Positions 31,511 through 44,205 of a stretch of 64,000 nt of DNA are shown in pieces. This stretch comes from Pyrenophora tritici-repentis. Taxonomy: Eukaryota > Ascomycota > Dothideomycetes > Pleosporales > Pleosporaceae. The stretch is taken from assembly GCF_003171515.1 (NCBI RefSeq), contig NC_089395.1, forward strand, positions 2,480,001 through 2,544,000, read 5' to 3'. The notes below the pieces were generated by a model. The model saw only the letters and a program-made list of their open reading frames with translations, was not told the DNA's origin and did not search any database. Numbering within the stretch: the stretch's first letter is position 1; each line of letters begins with the position of its first letter. Position numbers and translations under genes: made by a program.

Positions 31511-34500
31511 ATGAACGACCAAGATAGTCCAGAGTCCCCTGCTCACTCTATACCTTCCAAGACAAACAAGAAGCTTTCAGACACATCAACGTCTTCGCCA
31601 GTCATCGTTCCCACCCCGTCGGTGGCCTCTGACCCCGACGACATCTCGCTACAAGAGCGTAAGATGGAGTCTTCGCAAGATAGTGTAGAGACTCAAAAAG
31701 TCGAGACAGTGCAGCAGAGCCAAGAAAATCAAAGCCCAGTTTCTCCGTCTGTAGCTCAGGAACCAAAGAAAGATGTAGTCATTGTCATGAAGAAGAGCGA
31801 TAAGAAGGGCAGGCGCGGATCTCAGAAGTCCAAGCGCAAAGTCAAGGAGACTCCTGTGTCCGAGGCTAGTAGCTCTGACAGTAGCAGCGAGGCGGAGGAG
31901 AGTAGCGAGGATGAGAAAGCTAAGCGCAAGAAGAAGCGGAAGTTGGCAGCGAAGCGAGCGGCAGCCAAGAAGAAACAAAAAGAAAAGGCGAAGAACAAGA
32001 AGGCGAGGAGCAAGAAGTACGACACTAGCGAGGATGAGTCGTCGTACGATTCTTCTGACTCTGAATCTGAATCTGAACCCCAGATCGAAGATAAGAAATC
32101 TCGTCGGAAAGCATTACGGGCCAAAGCTAAGAAGAGGAAGAACAAGAAGCTTGATAGCAGCAGCGAAAACAGTGATTCTGACACATCTTCAAGCCAAGAC
32201 GACACTGAGTCCGAATCGGAAGATGAAGATTTGAAGCGCAAGCGTGCAAAATCAAAGGCGAAGCGGAAGAGCAAGAAGTCGAAAAATTTCGATAGTTTCT
32301 TGTCATCGTCAGATCAATCATCGGACGATGAAGAAGCCGCTTTGCCAGCTTCGCCTCCTGAGCCTCCACTTCCTGGAGACACCATTGACACTCAAGTGAC
32401 CAAATTTAGCGCTCTTCTTCAAGGTCTCAAGGCAAAACAGGCCTCTGTGAACGCGGCTGCTGCTGCCGCCGTTGTTGCCACGACGAAACTTGAACAGCCA
32501 GTGAAGAAGAACGCCCTGGAGTTCAAGCGTGTTGATCAAGTCTTCGACATGAAGATACATGACTGGAAACTTGTCGAAAGCAACACGGTCCAGAAGGATG
32601 AATTTGACTGCGTCTTCACTGTGCGCAGGAGGCTCAACTGGGAAGGCAAGTACCAGGAAACCCAGCTGGACATCAAATCGAAGCTACTTCGGAATGCGCT
32701 GCAAGAGGTGTTCAAGGATTGCAAGAGCATCAGCCTGGTCGAAGATATACCTCAAATCGATCCTCATACGCTCTTCCACTACTATGATGAGCTGAAGAAC
32801 TTCACCAAGAAAACGTTGAAGACGAGGCTCAAGAAGGCCAAAAGGTCGAAGGAGCAGAAGCGACTGAAACATCAGATTCAGCAATGCAAGCTACTTTTGA
32901 GCTATATCGACGAAGATTACACAGCAACACGGAAAGCGCTGAAGCCTATGCTGAAAGCGGGCACAATCACGTACGACCTGGTCTGGGCCTTGTTCAAGCC
33001 GAACACGATTGCATTCACTCCGACCTACCAGAACAAGGATGATCCGCGATGCTTCAAGGTTGATACAGCTTATGAATATGAGAGCTGGATGACGGGTGTC
33101 AAGTCCTGGTATGTAGACGGGAAGTACCTGGAGTACGATGGCAAATCCTTTGGTCTTGGGGATCACCAAATTTTTATCCAAGCATTCAAGGGACACAAGA
33201 AGATTACAAGTCTTGCCGCGTATCCACTAAAGTACCACAAAGATCCAGAGGTAAGTGTGATACACTGTCAACGGGAGGAACTTGTTCGCTGACTATCCTC
33301 AAAGGGCATCAAGAAGCAGCTCATCTCCAGGGGCATGAAGTTTGTCGCACTTCAGGGCATGAATTACCGTCTACAAAAGGGCATCGCCTACATGAAGCAC
33401 AAAAACAGCATCATTCGCTTCATCATCAATGGGCGTGTCATGGTCGATCCCGCGATCTTCCGTCGTATCAATCCCAACTACCCGTTGTCCTATTTGAAGC
33501 AGGACGAACTGGCTCAGAACGAAGAAGAGGAGGACGAAGATGACGATGACGACTGCTGCTGTGAATCAGACGAAGAAGAAAAGAATGAGGAGAAAGACAA
33601 AATGCGCATTGTCATGTGGAAAGACAAGAAGGGGAAGAAGCATCCCATCCGGGTTCCACAGAGCGTCGTTGATAAAGAGAAAGGCGAAGGCACTGGGCAA
33701 CAGCTTAGCGGCGATGAGGATGTTTCGGAAACCAAGCGCCACGTCTTCACAGAAGAAGAACTTCTCATTGCTTCACCAGTAGTCCTCGGATTTGCTTTCT
33801 CCGAGAAGCTCTGGCTCGAGTTCTCACTCTCAGGTATTGATGAGATCAAGTGGAATGCCGAAGCTTTCTCCAGCCTCGTATTGCCCAGCCAGATCAAGCA
33901 GAACCTCAAGGGTCTCGTCTCTAGCCATCGCTTCAATGCTGCCAAAACCATCGACGACGTCATCCAGGGCAAGGGTAAAGGCCTCAACGTTGTACTCCAC
34001 GGGCCCCCGGGCGTTGGCAAGACCCTAACCGGCGAGTCTATCGCCGAGTACCTCAAATGCCCTCTTTACGCCGTTTCCGCCGGCGAGCTCGGCACCAACA
34101 GCCGCTCTCTAGAAACTGACCTCAACCGCATAATGGACATTACCCACTCCTGGGGCGCCATCCTTCTCCTAGACGAAGCGGACGTTTTCCTCGAAGCACG
34201 CCAGCCCCACGACATCCACCGCAACTCGCTGGTCTCTGTATTCCTCCGCCTAACCGAGTACTACCAGGGCATCCTCTTCCTAACAACAAACCGTGTGGAA
34301 ACCTTTGATGAAGCATTCCAGTCGAGAATCCACATGGGCATTCGATATGACAATCTCCCCGCCAAGGCAAGGAAGAAGATCTGGCAGCACCACGTTGGCA
34401 AGGTGGAAAAGATGAGCCGCGAGGCAGAGGCTGAAGCAGACAAGAAGGGCGGGACTACGAAGAAGGAGGAGAAAGACAAGGATGAGAAGGAAGTCAAGCC

Positions 34501-34770
34501 CTTCACCGATGCGGACTTTGATGAATTGAGTAAAAGAAATATGAATGGCCGACAGGTATGTGTCATCATGGCTTTCTGTACATGTGGAATCATTTGCTAA
34601 CGGATCTATAGATCAAGAACACGGTCAAGACCTCCCAATCCATTGCCCTGGCTGAAAAGTCTGTCTTCAGCATGGAGTATGTGAAGCGTGTGCTTGACGT
34701 TGCCGAAGCTTTCGAAGACGACATGCGCGGCGGAAAAGGGTATCGCGATGCTATGAGACAGTATACTTGA
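31511..34770 (+). CDS. AAA-family ATPase with charged N-terminal domain (DUF7025-like)
   Basis: Three exons, 31511-33250, 33305-34555 and 34612-34770, give 1049 residues. Residues about 90-280 alternate between Ser/Asp/Glu clusters (SSSDSSSEAEESSEDE) and Lys/Arg clusters (KRKKKRKLAAKRAAAKKKQ), typical of disordered nuclear or nucleolar proteins and rich in CK2-like sites. A middle region from about residue 340 to 650 (with SWMTGVKSWYVDGKYLEYDG) resembles the uncharacterised DUF7025 domain that precedes AAA modules in many fungal proteins. One AAA module follows: Walker A GPPGVGKT at about 813, Walker B ILLLDEAD at about 866, and an Arg-finger-like stretch in TNRVETFDEAFQSRIHMGI. Its substrate is unknown. 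The single ATPase domain suggests a hexameric remodeller. Confidence 0.88.
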
Positions 34771-36047
34771 GTCAGATTCTGCGGTTACGTCTCAGCCGTT
34801 CCTCCAGGCTTGGGGGCGACGGCGGTGCAGTGTGGGGGGTTGGACAGAACCCTTGGAGATGAGGAAACGAAAAAGAAAAACGAGCAACAGTGACTTGGGC
34901 TGTGTAGGTAGGTTATTGGGATATGATCATTGTCTGTGGGATCTGCGAATCTGGTACTCCTCTGGATGAGAGTTACTGGGTGTAGTGGTGGGAAATAGGT
35001 AGCTTTACGGCCTTGGTTTGGGTTCATATGCTCTCCTCTCAATCTATGGTATCATACGTGGTTGGGTAACATTTACCATGGAATCGCTCTACTAGGAGTA
35101 TCTGAATGTGACATACACCATGTTCCTTCCGTTTTGTTGGGGCTTTCTTCCTTCACCTCTCCCTGTCTTCTCCCTGTTTTCCCGGGGGTTTGCCGGCAAG
35201 CTAACCGGCCTCCGCTAGCGTGCCAAGTCTTTCGGTGCTTCCCGTTGCTATACCTACAGGCATCGTTGAACTTGCCTCTTAGTAGTCTCCATCGAATCGC
35301 CTTACAAGTATTGCCTATGTCGACCGCACCTGCCTTGTTTCTTTCGTTAACACGATTGCCTTGCGCAGGCTGTTGAAGAAGGAAGTAGTGCATGATGTAG
35401 TGTATTTGAGTTAGTAGGTGGTGGTGAAGTATGAAGTAGGTACGAGGCTGAAACCTTATGTCGCGATTACCATGCGGAACCACGGTAACCTATTAATAGA
35501 CGTCAGCATCGTTGGTGCGCAAGGCTGGTGCAACGACTATTAGAGATTTTCAATCTACGTTGGAGAAGATACCATGCAGATGGATCGTGAATAGCCTTTC
35601 TACCTGTCATAACGTTGTCATGGACGCGTACGACAAGTGTTGACGCTGTGCCGCCTCGGAGATAGGCGAATCAGGACGCGCAGCAGCCAACGTCATCATA
35701 CGCTGCCTTTTGCTAGTCAACACTAGCTCAAGTTGACCTGGAGGCATTCATCTCTACAGCCTAAATTAACGTGCAACTGACAAGCTGACGTAACCAGTGA
35801 AGGTACTTGTTCTAGGCCCAGTTTCCTGTGAATGCCAAGCAGTGGCTAAGGTGCCTCCCCAGCTCCCCGCGCAATCTGTTGTCCTTTGTCGGGCTCTGGA
35901 AACAAACATCGACCTCACTTTATTCCCGTCCCTTTGCACGACAGCCTCGCGTCACATGCCAGGCCGCCCGCTTGCTTCCTATCGCGTCACAGGGAAATAA
36001 CACTCGGATCAAGCTCACGCGGATACGATTGTCGCCCGTGCTGCAGC
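34771..36047. other. Intergenic, no gene seen
   Basis: 3' region of the AAA gene and promoter of the Zn2Cys6 regulator. The ORF at 35073-35483 (-) is unsupported. Confidence 0.5.
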
Positions 36048-38383
36048 ATGAAGGCTGAGGACGAGAGGACGCAGCCCTCAACAAGTCCTGATGCGCCACC
36101 CAGAAAGAAGCAAAAGCGCAATAAGCCCACGCTGAGTTGTGAGGAGTGTGTTGAACGCAAGACAAAAGTGAGTGCACATCCTTTCGGCGCCGACAAAGCT
36201 TGTTGTTGCTTGTAATGTACCCATTAGAACGTAAGCGCTGCATACAATAAACATGCAGATCAACTCTTCATGGAAAATTAGGGCCCGTAACACCTCTTAG
36301 GGTGTGGACAATGGGTTAAATACAAGAGATGCTCTCTTTCAACTGGCTGTTCGAGTTGAACAACAAGAGCTTACGCTGAAGGTGCGCACAGTGTGACCGT
36401 ACCCGGCCTCATTGCCTGGCTTGCATCAAAAGACAATCCATGTGCAAGTATTCAGAAATCGCTAATCTAATCGCCTCGTCCACAGACAAGTAAGTGTTGG
36501 TCGCGTCATTGGGGTAGCGACTACTAAGCACTTGTACAGAGTTGGCGCGGCGCGAAGTACGGGACGATCCAGAAAGACGAGCGCAAAACCTTCACTACAG
36601 CTTGGCAGTGACCCGCAGCCACAAGGCAAGATCCAGGTAATACAATTTCTTATTTCCGTCGTGCCTATCATGAGGCTTACCGGTGAACCCGTGTTCGCCC
36701 ACTCTATCGGCGCCGAACACGTTTTTGCGACCGATGCATCGTAACTCGGACCGGCATCCCAGCATTTTGCTGACCCACTCGTTAGGTTCAGGTACCGCCA
36801 ACACCTGTTAGAACACAGTATCGGAGTGTGTCATTATCATCATCAGGCTCCTCACCGTTCTTGCTGTCTAATATTCCCTACTCAAACCATACCCCGGCGC
36901 CCTTTTTTGGTCTTGGATCCGAACATCCTTTTGCTAACTACTGGACAAGTCGTGGGGGTCTTGCTGAGGTGGTTGGTGTATTGCCAGCCAAAGAACAAGC
37001 AGACATACTCGTTGCCAAATACTTCGATGCCGTCGACCCAGTTTATCCCATGGTCCACCGCAGGAACTTCCATGCAGATTATGAGCGCTTCTGGTCGCTG
37101 CCACAGGAAGAGAAACAGGCAGCCGATCCTGTCCTAGTAGCTCTTCACTTCGTCGTATATGCCATGGGCACGCAGTTTATCCATACGCCTGACAACCGAG
37201 AACGAGCGCAAATTGCCGAATTCTACATTTCAGCTGCTCAGCAGGCACTGCGGATATCATCATATCTTAGTCGAGCTTCAGTCAGGACATTGCAAGCTAT
37301 GGTCTTGATAGGTTATTTCTTAATGAATGACAATCACGCCTCCGACGCATGGGCTTTTGGTGGTGTTCTAGTACGACAAGCCTACGCTATGGGATTACAT
37401 CGCGATCCTGACATCATTACCCCCCGTTGTTCCCGAAGCGATAAGCAACAAAGGCGGAAGCTGTGGCAAGCCATCTTCTTCCAAGACACCTTCCTTACTG
37501 TTCTTCTAAAGCTTCCACCGACGACTGTCTTCTCGGACATCCAGCCAGAGTCCCTAAGCGACGATTTAGACGACTATATCCCCAACGGCTCCGCCACAAA
37601 CGGCGCAACCGACTCTGTAATCAACCCCATGAGCATAAGTAATATTGCCTCGGATGTTGATCTATACCCACCTTATGAGCTTTCAGATCGCAGATACATC
37701 CGCTCAATGTGGCACATGGCAGAGCTCGTATCTCGTACAGTCTGCGTACCCCGGTCTCTAGCATCACCTCTCACCACATCCATTGCCCACAAAGCAGAGC
37801 TGGTCGATAAATACTTTGCCCTTCACAGCAGCTTCCCCGTGGAACTCACCGTCTCAGATGACGCTGCCATACAAACCATGGCAGAGCTGAATCCCCGCGG
37901 TCTGAGACAGAATCTCTTTTTCCGTAGTAACTTCTGGCACTGCGTCATGGCAATACAGGCCGACGAGAACACCACGGCCGGCGTACCCTGTGACGTCAAG
38001 GGCGCCCTAGAAGCAGCTAGAATGGCCTTGCAGTCCTTTTTCCACTTTTGGGAGTACCTTAAAATCGATGCTAGTGTGTGGTGGGTGTTCCAGCATCGCG
38101 CGTTTGAGGAGGCGGTGAGTCTTGATATCTATTCTTCTAATTACATGTTCATTTTGCTGATTTGTTGGTGAAGCTTCTCATGGCACGCATCCTATGCCAG
38201 CAAGCAGAACCGCTGTCACCCAGCCATACAGGTCTGCCACCCTCGGCGGACCCTCTACTAAGAGACGCAAAAGACGATGCGAGGAAGTGTCTTGAAATCC
38301 TGGATTTGGTCGGCATTGCACCTGAGATGCAGAAGACGAGGACTGAGGTATTGCGGACGGCGTTTTCAGACATACTCTGGTAG
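36048..38383 (+). CDS. Zn2Cys6 transcription factor with fungal-specific TF domain
   Basis: Five exons: 36048-36167, 36392-36489, 36540-36636, 36786-38114 and 38174-38383, giving 617 residues. The zinc cluster is split by the first intron: CEECVERKTK in exon 1 and CDRTRPHCLACIKRQSMC in exon 2, together CX2CX6CX6CX2CX6C. It is followed by a basic linker (RSTGRSRKTSAK). The large middle-homology domain includes YFDAVDPVYPMVHRRNF and MGLHRDPDIITPRCS, typical of the PF04082 family. Intron 1 is long (224 bases) for this window. The acceptor of exon 4 is tandem (TTAG then TTCAG), allowing two-residue variation. The target genes are unknown; the neighbours do not form an obvious pathway. Confidence 0.88.
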
Positions 38384-38754
38384 CATGGCATTTGGCACTG
38401 GGATTGGCGTTTTTGGGGGAAAGGAATAACGATGTTAGGTAGGATTCACTATGACATGCTGTAACATATATGAATGCTACTATATATCCAAATGAGGATA
38501 AACACGGTTGACCAGAAAAGAGCCAAAGAGTTATCAAAATTGTCTCATCGGTTGAACCACGTGATCTGCAGCTCTGCTTTGCGCTTCCTGCGCGTTCTGC
38601 ATTTGTGCCACCATCACGCTATACCTGCGCATGAGCAACCGCCCGTTTGCTGCCTGCCCCAACCCCAGTCCTACAAAGTACATAACCCACCCCCACTTCA
38701 TCTCCTCACACGTACCTGCCCACACATCTCCAACCAGCAACATCTACTCACCGA
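38384..38754. other. Intergenic, no gene seen
   Basis: Short spacer between the regulator and the small acidic-protein gene. C-rich towards 38754, as for a fungal leader. Confidence 0.5.
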
Positions 38755-39186
38755 ATGACTACAAAATCCATATCTACATCCGCACCCGCAGCCATGAGCA
38801 ACTTCACAACCTACCTCCTCACACTGCCTTCCCACAAGCGCCCGCGCACCGCGCTCCAATCTGGCGCAACACTGCTAACCGGCGAAGTCAGCCCCCAAGT
38901 CGACGTCATCCAGCGCCTCTACACCGAGTTGAACAAAGCAGCCGATTCGCTCGATAAGGCGGCCCCAAAGAAGAACGAGGTACACGATCTGATTCAAGTG
39001 GCTTTGGCACTCATGCAGGCTGCGAATCAGCTGACGGCTCGCGTGAATGCGTATGCTGAGCGCATGGAGGAGTTGGAGGGTGTGTTGGGTGAAGGGGATG
39101 CAAAGGCGGGAGAGGAGGGTGATAAGGTGGGAGAAGAAGAGGTTGAAGAAGAAGATGGAGGGGAGAGCGAGGACGCGGCGGTTTAG
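38755..39186 (+). CDS. Small acidic protein with predicted helix
   Basis: Single-exon ORF of 143 residues; a second in-frame ATG 13 codons later is an alternative start. After a Ser/Thr/Pro-rich beginning, residues about 50-110 form a long amphipathic helix (VIQRLYTELNKAADSLDKAA, then LIQVALALMQAANQLTARVN). The last 30 are almost all Glu, Asp and Gly. No signal peptide or enzyme motif is present. The helical middle plus acidic tail suggests a partner-binding protein. The family was not recognised. Confidence 0.6.
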   Translation: MTTKSISTSAPAAMSNFTTYLLTLPSHKRPRTALQSGATLLTGEVSPQVDVIQRLYTELNKAADSLDKAAPKKNEVHDLIQVALALMQAANQLTARVNAYAERMEELEGVLGEGDAKAGEEGDKVGEEEVEEEDGGESEDAAV

Positions 39187-39544
39187 TGGGAGTTGAATGG
39201 ACTTCACGCAGGTCATTTACGGATGACATGACGGCAGAATGGCTAGTTTGAGGACAAAAAAGGACAAGGCAGGTCGATCGAGGTCAGAGAAGCATGAACT
39301 AGTGTAGTGTAAGTTGTGGAAATTGTGGAAACGAACGACAAGTGCATATACGGATGTCGGCGTGGTTAGTTTGAGGACGAAAGAGGACAAGGCAGGACGA
39401 TCCATACCAGAGAAATAGGAAAGAAAGTTGTGGGGAGTGAGGCTTGCGCTAATGTCGGCACACGTTAATGGACTAGCTACATTCGAGCCTTTTGCATTAA
39501 GAATAAATAAATAATACGAGCTACACGAAGATCCGGCCTCGTAA
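39187..39544. other. Spacer between convergent genes
   Basis: 358 bases between convergent stop codons, largely occupied by the diverged 123-bp-period duplication listed separately. Confidence 0.55.
39242..39402. repeat. Diverged direct duplication, 123-bp period
   Basis: The word TAGTTTGAGGAC followed by a purine run and AGGACAAGGCAGG, then CGATC, occurs at 39242-39279 and again at 39365-39402, about 38 bases with a few substitutions. Both copies are in the 3' spacer of two convergent genes. It may be a small tandem duplication in the process of decay. Confidence 0.7.
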
Positions 39545-40891
39545 TCAGAACCGTCCATGGACATAAGCTCTGGGTATATTCGCCGATTCCTTGCTGTCGA
39601 TTGTTGACGAGCTGGCGCCACTGGGACTTCCTTTACGCTCCACGTTGGGCCTGTGCGGGTGGCCTTTTTGTGATTGCGAGCGGGCGACGCGGTTGTCGTC
39701 GACGGTGGTTGTTGTTATGTAAGTGGGCAGTTTCTGCTGGTGCTGCCATGACTCGGATGGCATGCTTGAGCCTAGGAAAATTTCCTCGTCTGATCCCGCG
39801 CTTTCTCTTCGCGCCCGCGATGTTGTGATGGTGGTTGATTTCTGAATTGAGTGCTTGAGGTTGCTGAGCTCTTTTCCGGATTCCATGTGGCCGGAGGAGA
39901 GGGAGGGTTTGCTCCAGGGCATGGCGGAAGCCGAACGTGTGATTTCGAAAGCTTGTTTCAGGAGTGGTCGTAGGGTTGCGATGGAGCCGGCTGTTATTCC
40001 TAGTCCTACTTCTACTGTGCTCCAGATGGCGAAGTCTGTGGTTCGGTAGAGGAAGTCTCCTTTGTAACCCTTGAGGGTTCTTGTGTAGGGAAGGCGAGCG
40101 ATGGTAGCTGTACAGCCACTGTTGAAAAGGTTAGCGACACTGCTACGAAGAGGAATGTGTAAAAGGGCACTGTTACTTACATTGCTGCGAGAGCAATTAC
40201 GCCTGCCACAACGAACTTCATGCGCTTCTTCATTTGAAGATCCTTGACAATGAGAACAGGGAGCACTGCAAACACCCAGTCGGCAAACGAGTTCAGCCCT
40301 GATACTACAAAGGTAAAGTTCATTACCAGTGTTGACGAAAGACAGGTGCCGGTGTGGTTCGTGTCGAGATCCCACCAATATGAGATGGGTTTGCACTGGA
40401 AGATGACGACTGAAGTGTACGCGACTCCGACGATTGCTGAGACGACCATGATAAAGCGGATGATCCAGAGGTGTAACCGGACAATGGTAATGCGCAGCAA
40501 GAAGAAGCCGACGGAAATCTTGAGCATACACGTCGATAGTGTGTAGAAGATCTCACAGAAGAACCAGAAGTGAAGTGCTATTTGGGCGTTGGCATCCGTT
40601 AGTTTCTCACGGCGTATACCGGTCCCATGTAGGGCACCGCCGATTTGGCAGACGAGATATGATGTGAAGAAACATAACGTCAGGAGCATTGTGTAGTCAT
40701 CGATGCCGAAACCCTTCACCATGAAGGTTCTAAGGGTCAAGTTAGTACGACGGCCTCTACGGTACAGTGGACGTTGGAGCGGGCAGGCCTTACCGCACAT
40801 AGCAGCGGAGTCCAACAGTGACCCATGCTAGGACTAAGAAAGTGAGAGCTATGCCTAGGACTTGGCCACTTCGGTCCTCCATGTTGAACAT
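39545..40891 (-). CDS. PTH11-like integral membrane protein (fungal rhodopsin domain)
   Basis: Three exons: 40794-40891, 40181-40729 and 39545-40118, giving 406 residues. The start at 40891 gives MFNMEDRSGQVLGIALTFLV, the first membrane helix. The motif GFGIDDYTMLL after helix one and the loop CKPISYWWDLD are hallmarks of the PF20684 rhodopsin-like family, whose best-known member is the Magnaporthe receptor Pth11. Seven hydrophobic segments can be counted. There is no CFEM cysteine domain at the N-terminus. The cytosolic tail (from about residue 285) is Ser/Thr/Lys-rich and disordered. Its ligand and signalling partners are unknown. A second member lies at 61869-63264. Confidence 0.85.
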
Positions 40892-43800
40892 CGGCGTATA
40901 GGGAGTTTGGCCGAGGGAGGAAGATGAAGGTGATGTAAAAGAAACAGATCAAGTGGGAAGGACGATGAATCAAGAAAAATTTAGCGGCATGTTGTACATG
41001 TCTACGATTTCATCATGCCGTCTGGGGCGATCTTGCCCAGGTGGTGCCTCACAAACGTCTCAACACTTTCTCCGAGCCGTGTGGATGTTGCTAGCATGAA
41101 TTGAACGCTAGAATATTGTGAGCAGGAAAACCGATGTGCAATTGCTCTGGGTATCCTTGCGACGGTAGTCGAGACAGTCAGCTGTTCGGGCTAGGGTGGT
41201 CGTGGGGCAAGTGAGGGCCAGGCTTCTGGTGGAAGATCGGCAACTTGCCTTGGGCCTGTCCGTGCCACATTGCGTGTGGATTCGCACAGCCATTGCCTCC
41301 TCTTCAGTGGTTGCAAATTGTGGACAAAGGAATCCGAGTCGTAAGCAGTGGGCAGCTAGGACCTGGGCTAGACAAGCGTTGTGGTGTTTTTGTGTCGGCC
41401 GTGGTCCCGAAGATGAGGGGCACAGCGGGCGCTTGACCCGTATGCGGCTAGTGCAGCCAATTAGGTTCGGGATTATGCAAGCGGCTCGAGCATGGCGCAT
41501 CCTTCTTACTCGGCTGGGCGAAAGGGGGACAAGGCGACAAAGACTAGTTGTAAAATCTCCTGTCCCGCCCTGAATGCTGAACCTTTTTCTGACATATACA
41601 CGTGCTCCAAGTGCCGTGTCTTGCGCGGCTCATTTCCCGAACTGCTCGTTTCATCCCCGTGCCCTGGCCTGACAGCTCACGGCACAAACTAGACTGCCTG
41701 GTTTTCGTCACCGGCCCGGACACTTGCAAGAGAACTAGCGGCTATATGCCCTGCGGCTCGACGACCTGTATCCCGTCCAAGGTCTCCATGCCCTGTGTAT
41801 CCTCCGCAGCAGCAAAACAAACTTCAGGAGAACAAACTCTATCCTACTGAACGCCCCCGTACCGTTCCGAGCGTCTCTATTCGCACCGTTTATCCACTTC
41901 CCCGGTAGTAGCCATCTATGATCTGCCCGGGGGTAAGAAATCCCATTCGCTGCAGGCTGATGGAGCCAGCTTCGACTCCTGCATAACACGCCCGCTCTTC
42001 GCCTGTCCGGTTGTGCCTGGGTTTGCGACAAAACCTCCAGCCGTGCATAGCTCAGGGACTAGTTTGCCAGTATGCCGGCGAGGGAACTCATCCGAGGTAC
42101 CTAACATGACAGACAAAAACTTAGTACCTTGAAACCTCTCTGCTAATCAACAAACTTGCCGCTTGCCAGACGCCCGGCTTTCGTGCGATGCCGTCACGAT
42201 AAGAACTCGTATCGTCTCCTTTGACAACCGTGACGCCATGGCTCGTATCCGGGTGGCGATCTAGTTCAGGTAATGCGGCACCGGTGACAGGGGCATGGCC
42301 AAGCATGCCCTGATCGGAATTACTCAAGCGGAGCTCGTCTCGACACCGTGACATCGATATTCGGCTCTACTACGGCGGAACAGTCCCTTGGGAGTTTCAC
42401 CACACCTTGCCAGCCCCACATTCCAAATCTCTTGTGGCGGGGGATTGTCTAAAAGAAGCCACCGCTAGAAAAGATTTACGAAAGGACATGACCGCGCAGC
42501 TGCATGGGGATCATGTCGCCCTCTCAGATCGTGATCGTCCCCACTCTGCCTGTCCCTGAGTCCTTCTCCCTTGCGCATAGACTTGGCCTCTCTTGATAAT
42601 TATTATCAAGACGGGTTACAATCAATCAAATAATCTTGCGTCATTTAAAAATGGTCGCCGTCCATGGAAGGGATTCCTGGCCGGATGGTGTCCACCATGT
42701 ACTCCACCATGCCGCTACTGCAGTTACTTCTTTTTGGCTTGGAAGGCTTGTAAAAGAACGGTGGGTTCTCATAAATAGATATAACAAACAATGAACTTCT
42801 AGGAAGTCCCAGCTCTTACAACCCGACTACACATGCGAAAACAAAAAATAAGCCACAACCCAAGCCTGGGCTGTTCGACCTACGCAAATTACTGATATAC
42901 TGTGGCTGGACTTCGAGCGGATGTACATATTGTACCACACGACCAACTTCGCGACATCTCATTCGTCTGGATGTATAAGCTAAAACATGCACTTTCAGCT
43001 CTGAGTCGTCTTTCTTCGAGGCGTACGTCGGAATAAGCATCCGAGACGCTGCAACCGGCATGGCGCTGCAGAAGCTGGAGTCATGTGTCCGCGGCCTTGA
43101 TGAGGGCAAAGATGAGTCCTCACCGCGGAGTGTGTTTTGCGGGTTCAGGCACCCTCCCATACGACTCGTGAGGCGAAAACATGCCCACCTTCGACTCAGT
43201 TACGGCGACCCCGGATTCGCGCAATTGCTTTATCCTGACAGGAGATCAATTCTGGTTACCTAAATCTGAGGTCAGAATAGGAAGATCCAGATGCTTGACA
43301 AGCGAGGCTCCATGCCTCGTGGATCAGCCGCCGCTGGCCATAGCAATAGAGTTGGCGAAGACTGTCGACAGATATGCGTGTCATGCCGTTGTGTCGGCAC
43401 GCCACGCCGGATGGTCTCGAATACGTTTTCACGCGAGACCCTGAAGTTTGACTTAGCGCTCCCCAACAACTCGGAATAAGATTTTCGTATGACGGCAGTG
43501 AATTTCTGAGGCAGTTTGGACTTTTGCACAGCGTTTCAAAACATACGAGCTTTGCACATAAGAGGATACGGATTGCTCGTGGTGATGCCAGCGCCGTCTT
43601 GGAAGCGCAGATCAGCGGTGAAGCGTTATTTGGCAGGCGGGGCAATTATGGACTGACTCATTCGGTATACCACTCACACAATCAACAACGTGCCTGAAAT
43701 TTTCTAAAGCACTGAGTATGAAGTAGTCCTTCGGAAAGGACAACCAGCCACCCGGGCGACAACGACTTGTGCGACCAATCACGACGTCCTCATGTGAACT

Positions 43801-44189
43801 CATGATCAAAATACGGACGCGCTGTAGATCGTGTCTAGGTGGGCATAGAATCTGTCCTCAAATTTGGTGACAGGTCCAGGTGTAAGTCTTATCGCCTTCC
43901 TAAACGCCTCCAAACGCGTGGACTCCAAGGTTGAGAAATGCCGGACAGTGTTGGCGCATGCGCTTGATGTTCTGCCGGTGCCTGAAGATAATCTACTCTT
44001 AAATTCTCTCGTACACATCGCAAAATCTCATATACCTCAATTCTACATTATTCAATATTTTTCTTGGATATCAAAAGCATGGTGTAAGCTTGTTACAGCC
44101 GAGTAGTGATTGGCATGTTCCCGGACCTTACTTTAACATTCCTTACCGAAATCTTGCACATTGATTGGGGCAATGATTCCGGATAAACG

Positions 44190-44205
44190 TTGCGGGGCCC
44201 CGCAA
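44190..44205. promoter_or_regulatory. 16-bp palindrome containing paired CreA sites
   Basis: TTGCGGGGCCCCGCAA is a perfect palindrome formed by GCGGGG (44192-44197) abutting its complement (44198-44203). Each half fits the CreA/Cre1 consensus SYGGRG. It lies about 435 bases upstream of the GH7 start. Paired CreA sites are known to be effective in carbon catabolite repression of cellulase genes. Regulation here is inferred. Confidence 0.6.

Noticed and set aside
42592..42610. Short hairpin CTTGATAA-TTA-TTATCAAG
   Set aside because: An 8-bp A/T-rich inverted repeat with a 3-base loop is expected by chance in a window of this size, and no T-run or gene end is next to it.
43256..44018. Minus-strand frames with somewhat protein-like stretches
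   Set aside because: The frames cannot be linked by sensible introns, have no start context and match no family I know.
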